Source: Tillandsia leiboldiana
Taxonomy: Eukaryota; Streptophyta; Magnoliopsida; Poales; Bromeliaceae
Length of the DNA stretch: 64,000 bases
NCBI GenBank assembly: GCA_029204045.2
Contig: CM055066.1
Coordinates: 23,292,120-23,356,119, forward strand
Reading direction: 5' to 3'
The notes below the pieces were generated by a model. The model was not told the origin of the DNA, did not search any database, and worked only from the letters and a program-made list of their open reading frames with translations. Made by a program: the position numbers and the translations under genes. Below, piece by piece: positions 1 through 10,113 of the stretch (its first letter is position 1; each line of letters opens with the position of its first letter).

Positions 1-520
1 TACGACAAAATCCACATCGGGTATTTTAAAATCCTAATTAATTAATTCCTCAATTAATTAATTCCTCAGATAAAATCCTTCGGGATAATTCTTTAAAGAT
101 AATTCTTTAAAGATTAATCCCTCATTTTCCTCGGAAAGCGTGCCAAATCACTTATGCGGATTTCGATGCACCCCCTTGCCATTGCGATCACTTTCTACCC
201 CTTTCCGGGAGTTCCGTAAGTCGGAATCCGGATCCGATCGCACTGCCGTTCTCCATTTTCCGATCTCTATCGCAGAAAAATACCTGCACCTCCAAATTAT
301 CGACTTAAGTAAACCCGTTACATTAGTTACTTTGAACGGAAACTTTATTAGCAGGAGGTATAAAGTGTTACAAAAATCTATGATACTACAGCAGCGGGGG
401 CGCGCTGCGGGCCAGGGCGTCGCGCGGCGGGCCCTGGCGGCACGCGGGCGCGCGCGGCTGGCCCAAGCGTGGGCGCCGCGCGGGCGGCAGCAGCGCAGCG
501 CGCGGATGGCGCGGTTGCTG
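1..520. other. Unassigned repeat DNA left of the Sirevirus LTR
   Basis: The first part is AT-rich with repeated AATTAATT blocks, and positions about 390-520 are very GC-rich. The AATTAATT blocks resemble those inside solo LTR H (38050-38082), so this may be part of another Gypsy LTR into which the Sirevirus inserted. No convincing gene: the open frames over the GC-rich stretch carry no recognisable domain. Confidence 0.35.
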
Positions 521-1780
521 TGTCGGGTTATACTATATGGATCTAAATAGGGGAAAAAACACCTAGAGGGGGGTGAATAGGTGTAAACAATAAACACTCG
601 AAAATCTTTGCGCAATAAAACCCAATGCGGAAATGAAAAATAACACACAAGATTTTTACGTGGAAAACTCCAAAACCAGGAGTAAAAAACCACGGGACCA
701 ATAACACGGCGAAATCCAATAGAATTATAACACGTACAAGGTGATGTAACGCACTCACTCACGACTCAACCTTTTCCATACGCTCCTAGTAGATCTTCTC
801 CGCTCGCTCCGCAACGCTCCTCGAATCCACGATTTGCGTCCAACGCCGAATCCACAGCGTCCAACGTCGAGTCCACGACGTCTGACCGAATCCACGGTCT
901 TCACCCAGTAGCACGTCTCGAATCCACGAACGTACCTCGCTCCGAATCCACGAGAGCGGTTGCACCTTGAATCCACAAGGCCACGCGAGTCCACGCGCCG
1001 ATTTTGGGAAAATTGTTGTTTTTGGGTGGTGATGATCCGCCGAATACTTAGATTAAAAATAGATCGGAAATACCATCTAAGTATTCATTAATTTGATTCT
1101 ACTAAAAATCTGAGTTTGAAAAACCTAGAATCAAATTAATCAATATAGATGAAGAAACATAGATTTAATCTAGTTATTTCCTTTCTTCTCTATATGTGGA
1201 TTTTTTTCTTTTTGACCGTATTTTGGATTGCCCTAAAAATGAATCGTAGGGTCTAATTATAGGTTAGAAACCATTGGAAGAAGATAAGAATCAAAAGCTA
1301 ACCTTATATGGAATTTTTCAGGACGACGGTCCGGACTGGAATTTTGGCGGTCCGGACTGTCATGGCTAAACAGACAATTTCCAGAAAAACATACCTTCGG
1401 GGTCCAGACTGAAATAACCACGGTCCGGACTGTTCATGCAATTCCTACAGAATCCACGTTCGGGGTCCGGACTGAAGTAACCCCGATCCAGACTGGAATT
1501 GCGCATGAACTACCCTATGTTCGGGGTCCGGACTGTAGTGCCTGATCCGGATCCTGAACATGTAATATGTCCAGTTTTTGATTTTTATGCAATTAAAAAT
1601 TCATCCAAGTGTTTCTACACTATAAGAAGTATTCGGATCACCAGAAATAGTTAGTTAAACGTACCTGATCCTTTTGAATTCTTCTTTCTTGAGATTGAGG
1701 TCTATGATCCAAACTTCTTCATCTTCAATCTTCAAGACTTAACCATTTGCACGAAATACGGCAACACAAATTCCTTAACA
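521..1780 (-). repeat. Sirevirus 3' LTR
   Basis: About 1260 bp. The minus-strand sense starts TGTTAAGGAATT directly after a polypurine tract and ends CCCGACA. The left edge at 521 is chosen because the plus strand there starts TG, just outside the C-run and CTCTAGG motif usual near Sirevirus LTR ends. Between 1320 and 1560 there are several copies of the 8-bp palindrome GTCCGGAC or close variants. No partner LTR is in the window, so the left edge is not verified. Confidence 0.55.
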
Positions 1781-1794
1781 ATCTCCCCCTTTGG
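1781..1794 (-). other. Polypurine tract of the Sirevirus
   Basis: The minus-strand sense is AAAGGGGGAGAT immediately before the LTR start TGTTAAGG. This is the usual plus-strand primer position for reverse transcription. Two more AGGGGGAG tracts lie at 2336-2343 and 5123-5130. Confidence 0.6.
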
Positions 1795-2478
1795 CGGTTT
1801 CGTGACAAAACACAAATCCACTCAAGAAAATTCAAAAATGTATTTTTGTTGCTATCACCATACAACAAAAATTTACATTGGAGATCCAAATAAAGATAAA
1901 TACATGAGATAAACTCCTAAAACAGACTCTAGACTTAGACATCTGTACTCTCTGCAAAAAGGAAATCATTCTTGACAAACGAGATCGTTAGATACCTCAA
2001 GAATTTTAGCATTTAAAAACCAAACACAGAGATAGAGTTTATTCTCACCATGACATTTATGAATTCAGATATGTAATAAGATCAAAATCAAAAGCGACAT
2101 ATCTTCTAAACATTAAAAATCCAAATGTCACAGAATTGTTAGTCAACAACAACAACTTGTTAGTTATATTACATGCCCAAATAGTTAGTCGAATAGTTAG
2201 CCGAGGCATGCATGCAAAACACAATATAAAACCACAGTAAAGTTGAAGTTGTACTTACCTTCATAGTTCAAAGTTCATAGTTCTCACAAACATGTTCAAA
2301 GTGCACAACCATTAGTCGATCATTGTTCGTTCTCTCTCCCCCTTTTTGTCACAAAATCAAGCCAAAATTACAAAACAAAAGGAGAGTTAAAAGTTCAAAA
2401 CAAGAAAATGTGAGAACTAAAATAAAGAAAAACTTGAAAAACCTGCAAAACAAAGTTAAAGATTAGAACAAAATAAGA
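1795..2478. other. Non-coding spacer between env-like ORF and 3' LTR
   Basis: AT-rich, with no credible ORF. It contains a second polypurine-like tract (AGGGGGAG on the minus strand, 2336-2343). Spacers with repeated purine tracts are known in Sireviruses. Confidence 0.5.
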
Positions 2479-3861
2479 TTACTCAGAATCCTCTGAACTA
2501 ATGCACCCGAGTTTTTCAAAAATTTTCTTTATGCGCTTGTTCATTGACACTTGTTCCTTTTTAACTTCACAAATTTCTTCCTTCATTTCGATAAACTCAT
2601 TTGACATGCGTTCTTGCTCGGAGGAGAGACGCTGTTGCTCTCTATAAATTGAGGTAACCGATGCGTCATCGTCTGAAGTCGAAGGAGGTGCAGGTCGTGC
2701 GGCAGGTGCTGGTGGGACTGAAGCTGTAGCTGCTGAAGTTGAAGGTCTGCGTCTGAGAGGAGGTGAAGGAGGCTCATCTTGTTTCGTTGGTAGGGACTTT
2801 ACGACAGTCGTATCGTTGATTGTTCCCAGACTATGCATATAAGTTGATGATGAAGTATCGACTTTGAATTTCTTCAAAATTCACATAATTATGATTGGGA
2901 AGGGAAGTCTCTCTGTGGGATGAGCATCTTCCACATACCGTGCCATCCTTGACCATATGAGGAAAGGAATGTTGAAATTAGAACCCAAAGCTGTTGCCGG
3001 GTTTCCAAGGAGATAGAGGAATAGCATCCGGTCCCATCGAAGAACTTTTGTTTGCATATTGGGAAGAATGTTGTAGCAAACAACAAAGTTCAAGTATCGA
3101 TACTTCGGTCGAAGTTCTCTTGAAAAGACTGAGTTCCCCGTCGACTGAGTATCTGGCATACAAATTCCATTCACGACCACTCTCCATGAGGTGGTGGAGA
3201 AAGCATGACCTTTTAGGTAATGACTTCCTTCAGCGCTGGCCTTCATCCTCAAAACTTCTCCAATCAGTTGTGGAGTGACCTTGATCTTAATATTTCTAAC
3301 CATTGTTTGAAATTCTCGCCATCCGTCATCCTGATCAATCAACTTTGATCCATTCTGATAAAACATCCTGATGGAGTGAAGACAATATCCTGTAGGGTTA
3401 GGGAAATGACAGATTGGGGCAAGACCCGCATTGTCAACGAGAGTGCCAAAGAGGGCGGATCGCTCCCTCAGAGCTTTGAGATTAACATGCCTTTCACCGA
3501 TGCATTCCCTCTTTTCGAAGTCCTTAATTCTTTCTGAGCTTATAAAATCTCGTGGAGGAGGCTGGCTTGCTAGTGGCTCCTCAATGGATATCCCTCGAGC
3601 ACTCCCTCTTTTGCGTGCAACGCTCTTTCCTTTTGTTTTGAGAGGAGTTTCTTCCATTGGAGCTTTGCCTTTTTTTGCGGCAGTTGGCGGTGTCTTTGCC
3701 TTTGAGGATGCAGCAGGGGCTTTCCCCTTTGAAGTAGCAGGTGCAGTCACTTCTATCAATAATTCATCCCAGTCAATGGATTCAGTTTCTGATCCCGAAT
3801 CCGAGTCCTCTCGACCCTTCTTAGCCCTCTTGGGCTTGTTAGTTGCTCTCGTGTGAACCAT
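2479..3861 (-). pseudogene. Sirevirus env-like / plant transposon-domain protein, one stop codon
   Basis: A minus-strand reading frame of 461 codons from an ATG at 3861, interrupted by one in-frame TGA at 2881-2883 (codon 327). An upstream ATG at 3939 is also in frame, but 3861 begins a basic N-terminus (MVHTRAT) usual for these proteins. In order: a basic and Ser/Asp/Glu-rich N-terminus; a Lys/Ala/Pro-rich linker (about 40-95); a globular part (about 100-325) with the look of the 'putative plant transposon protein' family; then a Pro/Ala-rich stretch and a C-terminal heptad-like charged helix (about 405-455). Such ORFs lie between pol and the 3' LTR in Sireviruses. Their function is unknown and the env label is by position. 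I see no clear transmembrane anchor after the chosen start. The TGA probably inactivates it. Confidence 0.6.
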
Positions 3862-5245
3862 TGCAGTAAGAAGAAAGATTATCCAGGTGATCACCATCTC
3901 TGCTATCTTTTGTGAAGAAGAGAATCCTGTGAGCAACAACTCAAGAACACGAAAAAATTGTTAATTTTCAAAAATTTGAAAAGTTGTACCAAAACAATCA
4001 TTATCATGTAGAGAGATTAGGAATCAAATTAGTTTTGCAAAAAGAATTTTGAAAATAGATCAATTCCAAGATTTTCAAAAATTCTCATTATATGCCCTAA
4101 AACCGAATTTTTAGAAATCGAAGCCTAAAAATTCGTTAATCAAGAGAAAACCTAGCATATAATCAAAACTAATCTACTCAGAGTTCTTATTTCAGAAGAA
4201 ATTTGATCAAAAACCAACCTCAAACGAAAAAGATACAAATTTTCCTTCACGTTTTGAGCAAAAAGATAAAAACAGTGAAAAACCAAGGATTTGAACAAGA
4301 AAACTCACTTTGAATCGAAAAACCTGAGTTGGAAAGGCTCCAAATTGGTTGATTTCTAGAGAGAGAAGTTCTGGAGACTTAGGAACAAAAGATTGTAGTA
4401 AAAAGAAATCAAAACCCTTTTGTTCTATATAAAACCCTAGCCGCGGTCCGGACTGCCTCAAGAATCCAGTCCGGATCGGCTACCCGCAGGAATTCATGCG
4501 TTCGGGATTCGGATCGGATTGTCCAGTCCGGATCGGCTCCAAACTTTTTCTTCAGAAAAATTCCAAAAAATTCTAGAAAATCCAGAAAAAGATTGTAAGC
4601 ACTTTTGTGTATCAACTTTAAATGAAAATCATCGTTTCATGTCAAGAGAAATAGATTATGCTAAATCTATCAATAATATCCAAATAATGAAACAGAAATT
4701 TATAAAAATTAAATCCCTTACAGTTGAACAAGTTCAATTACATCTATCACGATCTTATGAGTAATGCCTTTATCAAATCATCAATTTGGTAAAGAAAATG
4801 AAATACCAAGATCAATAGATGTTTGAAATCCCAGATAAGTTAGATAATATATCTAGTCAATTTATTGTAAGGAGTGGCTCTATGAGCATCTTTCAATAAA
4901 ATCCCCACCTTATACCAACCTTGGAATTTGGCAGGGTCAAGTATTCTAAAAAGCATTTTATCTAATCAACTCGAAAAACCATGCTTGGTATACATGTGGT
5001 AGCTGCACACAGTGCTCGGACGACCGAGGTGGTAGCTCTTTCCTCCATGTGGTGGTAGTTTTCACACTCCCCATTGGGATGTAACTCTTTCCACATCTTT
5101 TGAGCATAACAATTTTCATTAACTCCCCCTCAATTGGCTATCAATTATTTAAAATATAAAGTATTCAACCAAAAATTGATCTTGATTTCATACTCGACTC
5201 AATTGTCAAATAAGATAAAAACTAAACCAAGAGATCATTTGAGAG
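3862..5245. other. Non-coding part of the Sirevirus upstream of the env-like ORF
   Basis: No protein domain recognised. It has GTCCGGACTG-type motifs at about 4443-4535, like those in the LTR, and a purine tract (minus-strand AGGGGGAG, 5123-5130). The last bases GAGAG (5241-5245) are the left TSD copy of solo LTR J. Confidence 0.4.
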
Positions 5246-5713
5246 TGTGAGGACCCGAATCCCCACTTAAGGGTTTACTGTTGGATTAGTGGCTTCGGGG
5301 AGCGTGTGTGCGCGCGTCGGGCCCAAGAATTGGATTTCTGGAGTATTTAGAGCTTGTTTGCTTATCAGGAAGTCCGTTTTGGATGAATGAGGTTTTTAGC
5401 GCGCTTATTGGAACCAAGGATTTGACCCGGCATGAGAATGGATCAAGTTTACTTTTCCAAAAATTTTTGGGAAATTTTAGAAGTGGATTTTGGCCAATCA
5501 GACTTCGGATTTGGATTCAGCGCGCGAAAACGGTCATGATGGACTATTTACTTGAATTTTTCGGAGTCCGGACGCGAAAACACACATTTCGAGGTCTTGG
5601 GGTACTGTTCCGGCGGCCGGAGAGGCGCCGGCGCCGGCGGCGGGAGGCGGAGCGCGGCGGTCGGCGGCGGCGGAGGCGCGCGGTCCACCGCGGAGGGCGT
5701 GCACCGGGCGCCG

Positions 5714-5954
5714 GCCACGTGGCGCCTCCCTATTGGCCAGTGCGGTAGGCGCGGTCCATGGAAATGGCGCGGGTGCACGGTGAGCCGGGTGTGGCCACGT
5801 GGCAACCAGTGGTTGGAGGGTCTTGGTGCGCTCGGTCCACGCGGTGGAGGCGGTTGCCTCGGGACGCATGCCCGACACGGCACCGGCGGCGGCGCGGCCG
5901 CGCACGTGGGCGCGACGTGGGCGCTGTCCGGGTGACGTGGGGGCGCCACGTGGC
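5714..5954 (+). promoter_or_regulatory. Three G-box palindromes in LTR J
   Basis: GCCACGTGGC occurs at 5714-5723, 5794-5803 and 5945-5954, about 240-480 bp upstream of the TATA box. In plants CACGTG cores bind bZIP and bHLH factors acting in light and abscisic-acid responses. Activity here is inferred only. Confidence 0.5.
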
Positions 5955-6191
5955 ACCCCGTGGTTGGTCGGGCGCAGCGGAGCACAGCACAGTGTTGGGA
6001 CACGTTGCGTTGCGTGGTTCGCTGGCTCAGGTGCGCCTGGCGCGGGGAGCGATGCTGGGCTACGTGGTGGCCCGTGAGCGTTTCGGGCGCACACAATAAC
6101 GGGCCCGGCCCGTTATTGTAGCAGCCCGAAACATTTCGGGCGCCCGAATTGTTGGGCAAAAGTCCAAATGGGTGGATTTTCGGGCTGGGCC

Positions 6192-6199
6192 TATAAATA
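6192..6199 (+). promoter_or_regulatory. TATA box of LTR J
   Basis: TATAAATA lies downstream of the G-box cluster and before a region with no further promoter-like sequence. This fits the U3 promoter of the LTR. Confidence 0.55.
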
Positions 6200-7187
6200 A
6201 CTGTCTTGTGAGGGAGTTTTGCCCCCTTTCCCAAGCTCCCTTGCCCATGGCCCCCTTAGGAAAGTTGTAGATCTTCGTGTTCCGCATCTTCTGGCAGAGG
6301 CCCGGATTTTTTGGAAGCCGCGGTGTCGACGACTTCGGCATCGGAGCGCAGTGCGATGATTTTCAGTTGGAGTCCCGTTTCCGTCGAACTTCCATCTGAG
6401 AGGTCTACAGAGCTACCCCTACTGTATTTTTGGACGATTTTTGCGGCGTTGGATTCACAAGAGGTAACTCTTCGACTTCCGTGTTGAGTGTTTCATCTAG
6501 ATTTGGGTTTTTGGCACAGTTTTCGAGGTTTTACTGAGCCCCTTTTGTGTTGGTGAGGTTTCTGGACAGCAAGGCATTCGCGGATTTTTATCTCCACATC
6601 TAGACATCGGAATTCGACGTTTCAAGGCTCTATCGACATCTACACTTCGTGAGGATCGCCGTCATATTTTTATTGGAATTTTTGGAGGTTGTTTTACAGG
6701 TGAAAATTTCGGATTAATAGGACTGTTCACACAGAATTTTGGGAACTTGGATTTTGAGTGGATTATGTGTAAATTTTGGATTATGCTTGTGTCTAGGACA
6801 TTGTGAGCACTACTACAGTGTTGCTAGCTTGGAGGATACTGCGATTTGGCCGTTTCTGGACCTTCTTATCATTATGACCCTGGACAGTTGTGCACAAGTG
6901 GGTGGCCTTGTGTAAGACCCGGCTTTTCCTTAACCCTTCTGGTCACCCTCTTCTTGTAATGCCTGACCGGGGGCCTCATTTTTGGCATTTTTCCGGACAG
7001 ACCGTCGGGGCCCGCAAATAATTTTAGGCGGTAGAGCTCGCGGAACGGAGCGCGTGGGCGCGATCGGTTTATTTTTCCGACTGCCGGTCTGACCAGAATT
7101 AATTCTCGAAGTTGGGGTCCCCCTTAGACGCCTCGGGATCCGTGTTGGCAGCCGCACACCTTTTAAGGTAAACCCTAATTCTCTTAG

Positions 7188-7196
7188 TATATATAT
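7188..7196 (+). promoter_or_regulatory. TATA box in element A 5' LTR
   Basis: TATATATAT, about 280 bp after the LTR start, with transcription expected shortly downstream. The same site is at 15220-15228 in the 3' LTR. Confidence 0.5.
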
Positions 7197-7439
7197 GTAG
7201 CCGTGAGGGAAAGAGGATTAGGGTTCCTCTTATTTTTCTTTTGGTGGCCGCCTCTTTTCTTTTTCTTCCTCCCTCGTAGCCGCCGGCAAAGAGAAACCAA
7301 GCACACCGCAAGGGTGGACCGGTGGAGGCAAGCGGACGATCCCTCTCTTCCTCCTCTTTCGCACATCAAGGTGAGTCGGACGCGTTTCGTTCGGGGGAAT
7401 CTCCCTCTTTCTTTCTTTTGTTGGTCACGAGGAGGGAGG

Positions 7440-8450
7440 AGGCCTGGCGCCGTCGCGCACCGCGGGCCGCGCGCCCGCGCGGCGCTCGGCCGCGCGGGGC
7501 CGCCCGCAGGAGGGGCGCCCGCGCGGGCTGGTGCCGCGCGGGGCCGCCCCGCACCGCGGGCCACGCGCCCGCGCGGCGCACGGCCGCGCGGGGCCGCCCC
7601 GCACCGCGGGCCGCGCGCCCGCGCGGCGCTCGGCCGCGCGGGGGCCGCCCGCAGGAGGGGGCGCCCGCGCGGGCTGGTGCCGCGCGGGGCCGCCCCGCAC
7701 CGCGGGCCGCGCACCCGCGCGGCGCTCGGCCGCGCGGGGGCCGCCCGCAGGAGGGGGCGCCCGCGCGGGCTGGTGCCGCGCGGGGCCGCCCCGCACCGCG
7801 GGCCGCGCGCCCGCGCGGCGCTCGGCCGCGCGGGGCCGCCGCAGGAGGGGGGCGCCCGCGCGGGCTGGTGCCGCGCGGGGCCGCCCCGCACCGCGGGCCG
7901 CGCGCCCGCGCGGCGCTCGGCCGCGCGGGGCCGCCGCAGGAGGGGGGCGCCCGCGCGGGCTGGTGCCGCGCGGGGCCGCCCCGCACCGCGGGCCGCGCGC
8001 CCGCGCGGCGCTCGGCCGCGCGGGGCCGCCCGCAGGAGGGGCGCCCGCGCGGGCTGGTGCCGCGCGGGGCCGCCCCGCACCGCGGGCAGCGCGCCCGCGC
8101 GGCACTCGGCGCGCGGGGCCGCCCGCAGGAGGGGCGCCCGCGCGGGCTGGTGCCGCGCGGGGTCGCCCGCACCGCGGGCAGCGCGCCCACGCGGCGCTCG
8201 GCCGCGCGGGGCCGCCCGCAGGAGGGGCGCCGCGCGGGCTGGTGCCGCGCGGGGTCGCCCCGCACCGCGGGCAGCGCGCCCGCGCGGCGCTCGGCCGCGC
8301 GGGGCCGCCCGCAGGAGGGGCGCCCGCGCGGGCTGGTGCCGCGCGGGGTCGCCCCGCACCGCGGGCCGCGCGCCCGCGCGGCGCTCGGCCGCGCGGGGCC
8401 GCCCGCAGGAGGGGCGCTGCGCGGGCTGGTGCCGCGCGGGGCTGCGCCCT
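7440..8450 (+). repeat. GC-rich tandem array in A 5' LTR, ~94-bp unit
   Basis: The motif GGCTGGTGCC recurs at 7526, 7672, 7768, 7863, 7958, 8052, 8145, 8237, 8331 and 8424, giving ten copies with 92-96 bp spacing apart from the first interval. Units are almost pure G and C and rich in CCGCGCGG-type palindromes. Confidence 0.85.
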
Positions 8451-9879
8451 GACAGGGTGTTCGTCGCACGGGCCGGTGCCGTGCGAAGAACTCCGCCGCA
8501 CGCTGTAGGGAGTCGTTGTAAGTTTCGGACTTCTAAGTCTCGATTTGCCTATGTTCCTTCAGGAGTGCGGGACGCTGTGGGCGACTGGAGCACAGACGCG
8601 GACTGGACGAACGCAGGACGACGCACACAAGGTGGGTACGTTCCCGGGGGTTTCGGGAATGGGGTTTAACTGTTAGAAATAGCATGTTGGGGCAAGGTGG
8701 AATTGTCAGTCTCCTTCTGTTTATGCACTAACCCTGTTATGTTATGTTATGATACTCAATGTCAATCTGAGGCTCAAATTTGCTACACGCACACCCGCGG
8801 TATGGCCACCGCAAGGGTGTGCTTTTCCGGAAAAGTGGTACGTTGACCCGTGTACCCCACGCGAAGGTGGCGTTAGGAATGGGGGCCCCCATGGGTGGGG
8901 GGGTGTGAGCGGTGACGTCGAGGCAGGTGCTCGGCGGCCGAGGCAGGTGCTCGGCGGTGGGCATCGGGGAAGGTGCCCGATGTTGCTTTGTGAGGCAGGT
9001 GCTCGGCGGTGGGCATCGGGGAAGGTGCCCGATGTCGTAATGATACAGGGTGTGGTTAAGGTGGAAGGTGCATGGGAGGGATAGTTGCTCCGGTGTTTGT
9101 GGTTTGCCTTATCTTTGTTTACTACGCTTATCATGCTATTTCTAGTCACTGACTTCCCACTTCGTGACAGGTTCGTCCAGGGGCGAGTGCTAGGGCGCCG
9201 GTGAGGACGTTAGGGTGCTGATCTGATTTATGGGTGACTTCAGATACAGTGACTCTTCTTTCCCTTTTCTTTTATTATTCATGGTAGCTAGTTGTGGATT
9301 GCGACACCCCCGTGGGGTCGAAGTGGATGTTGCCCTTTTCTTTCCTTTCTTTTTGAATAATTGAATGAATACTACGTTCTCTCTTACTTGGCCGTTTTGA
9401 ACGATGAAAAACAAAGAAAACCGTTTGCGAAAACTATTTTTAAAACGTGGGTGTCGTGTGGGCACCAAGCTTTATAAACCTTGTGGGATTTATGTGTTTA
9501 CGAACTGTTTTCACAAACGAGGGCATCGTGTGGATGCCGCTTTCAAAACCTTGTGATTATTTATCCTTTCAAAACACCGGCCTCTATGCTCTAAGTGAAT
9601 GCTAGAATGTCACGTGAATTGTTTGGTTGTATGTGTACGAGACCCCAACTGATGTGGTTAGAGATTGTATGTACTACGCCTTGTGAGACACTTTGTAGTT
9701 GAGACGCCGTGCATATACAAAGGGGCCTCTGCTCATTTGCAGAGCGAATTTGTGTATGCGGCGGGTCTGTGCACGCGCCGGGGAGTAATGTTTTACAAAA
9801 AAAAATATATGGCTGAATCAGGGGCATCGGTGGCTCCTCTTCCGCGCGATTCGAACCCCCGGGGCGTGACAGATTAAGA

Positions 9880-9890
9880 TGGTATCAGAG
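9880..9890 (+). other. Primer-binding site of element A
   Basis: TGGTATCAGAG, nine bases after the 5' LTR, matches the complement of the initiator-Met tRNA 3' end used by most plant Gypsy elements. Confidence 0.75.
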
Positions 9891-10113
9891 AGGTAAACTT
9901 TAACCACAACAGTCGGGGCCTAACATCCACGGGCGCAATACTCTGGCTACTGAGTAATAAAGTGAACACGGGATAAATAAAACGCGAGTGCTCGTTGGGG
10001 GAAAAAGGGGGGAGGGAATTAGTGTTCTTTTCTTTTCTCCCTCTAGTGCCAGCACTAGTGGCGTGCCGTCTTATTTAAACTAGGAGTAACTGGTTCGTGC
10101 AAATGTTCAGATC
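9891..10113 (+). other. Leader of element A
   Basis: Non-coding leader between the primer site and gag. It includes an inverted repeat CTAGTGC-CA-GCACTAG near 10043-10058. The ATTATGTTG hairpin found in B, C and D is absent. Confidence 0.5.

Larger units (their letters stand above)
521..5245 (-). mobile_element. Truncated Sirevirus-type (Ty1/Copia) retrotransposon, 3' part
   Basis: Read on the minus strand, this holds an env-like ORF, purine-rich tracts and a 3' LTR starting TGTTAAGG and ending in CA. No gag, integrase, reverse transcriptase or 5' LTR is seen before solo LTR J cuts in at 5246, so only the 3' part remains. The Sirevirus call rests on three features: the env-like ORF between pol and the LTR, several AGGGGGAG tracts, and the LTR end text with CACCTATTC followed by a C-run and CTCTAGG. 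The right limit is the J junction, not a proven element end. Confidence 0.6.
5246..6910 (+). repeat. Solo LTR J, left part (promoter half)
   Basis: Holds the LTR start, a GC-rich region with three perfect GCCACGTGGC boxes, a TATA box near 6192 and sequence after it. The long overlapping frames at 5530-6340 on both strands come from the GC-rich composition and carry no domain. The last five bases, CCTTG (6906-6910), are the left TSD of element A. Confidence 0.75.
6911..9871 (+). repeat. Element A 5' LTR
   Basis: 2961 bp. It contains a TATA box (7188-7196), an array of about 94-bp GC-rich units (7440-8450), two CATCGGG/CCCGATG inverted repeats (8962-8982, 9014-9034), and AT-rich DNA towards the end. 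All ORFs over the array are composition artefacts. It ends directly before the primer-binding region. Confidence 0.9.

Noticed and set aside
4426..4434. TATATAAAA as a promoter for the env-like ORF
   Set aside because: The best TATA orientation is on the plus strand, away from the ORF; AT-rich DNA makes chance matches likely.
7203..8669. Long open frames (up to 488 codons) on both strands across the GC-rich array in A's LTRs, repeated at 15216-16608
   Set aside because: All six frames are open because the roughly 94-bp units contain almost no A or T. They read as Ala-Arg-Gly-Pro repeats, change with unit number and have no domain.
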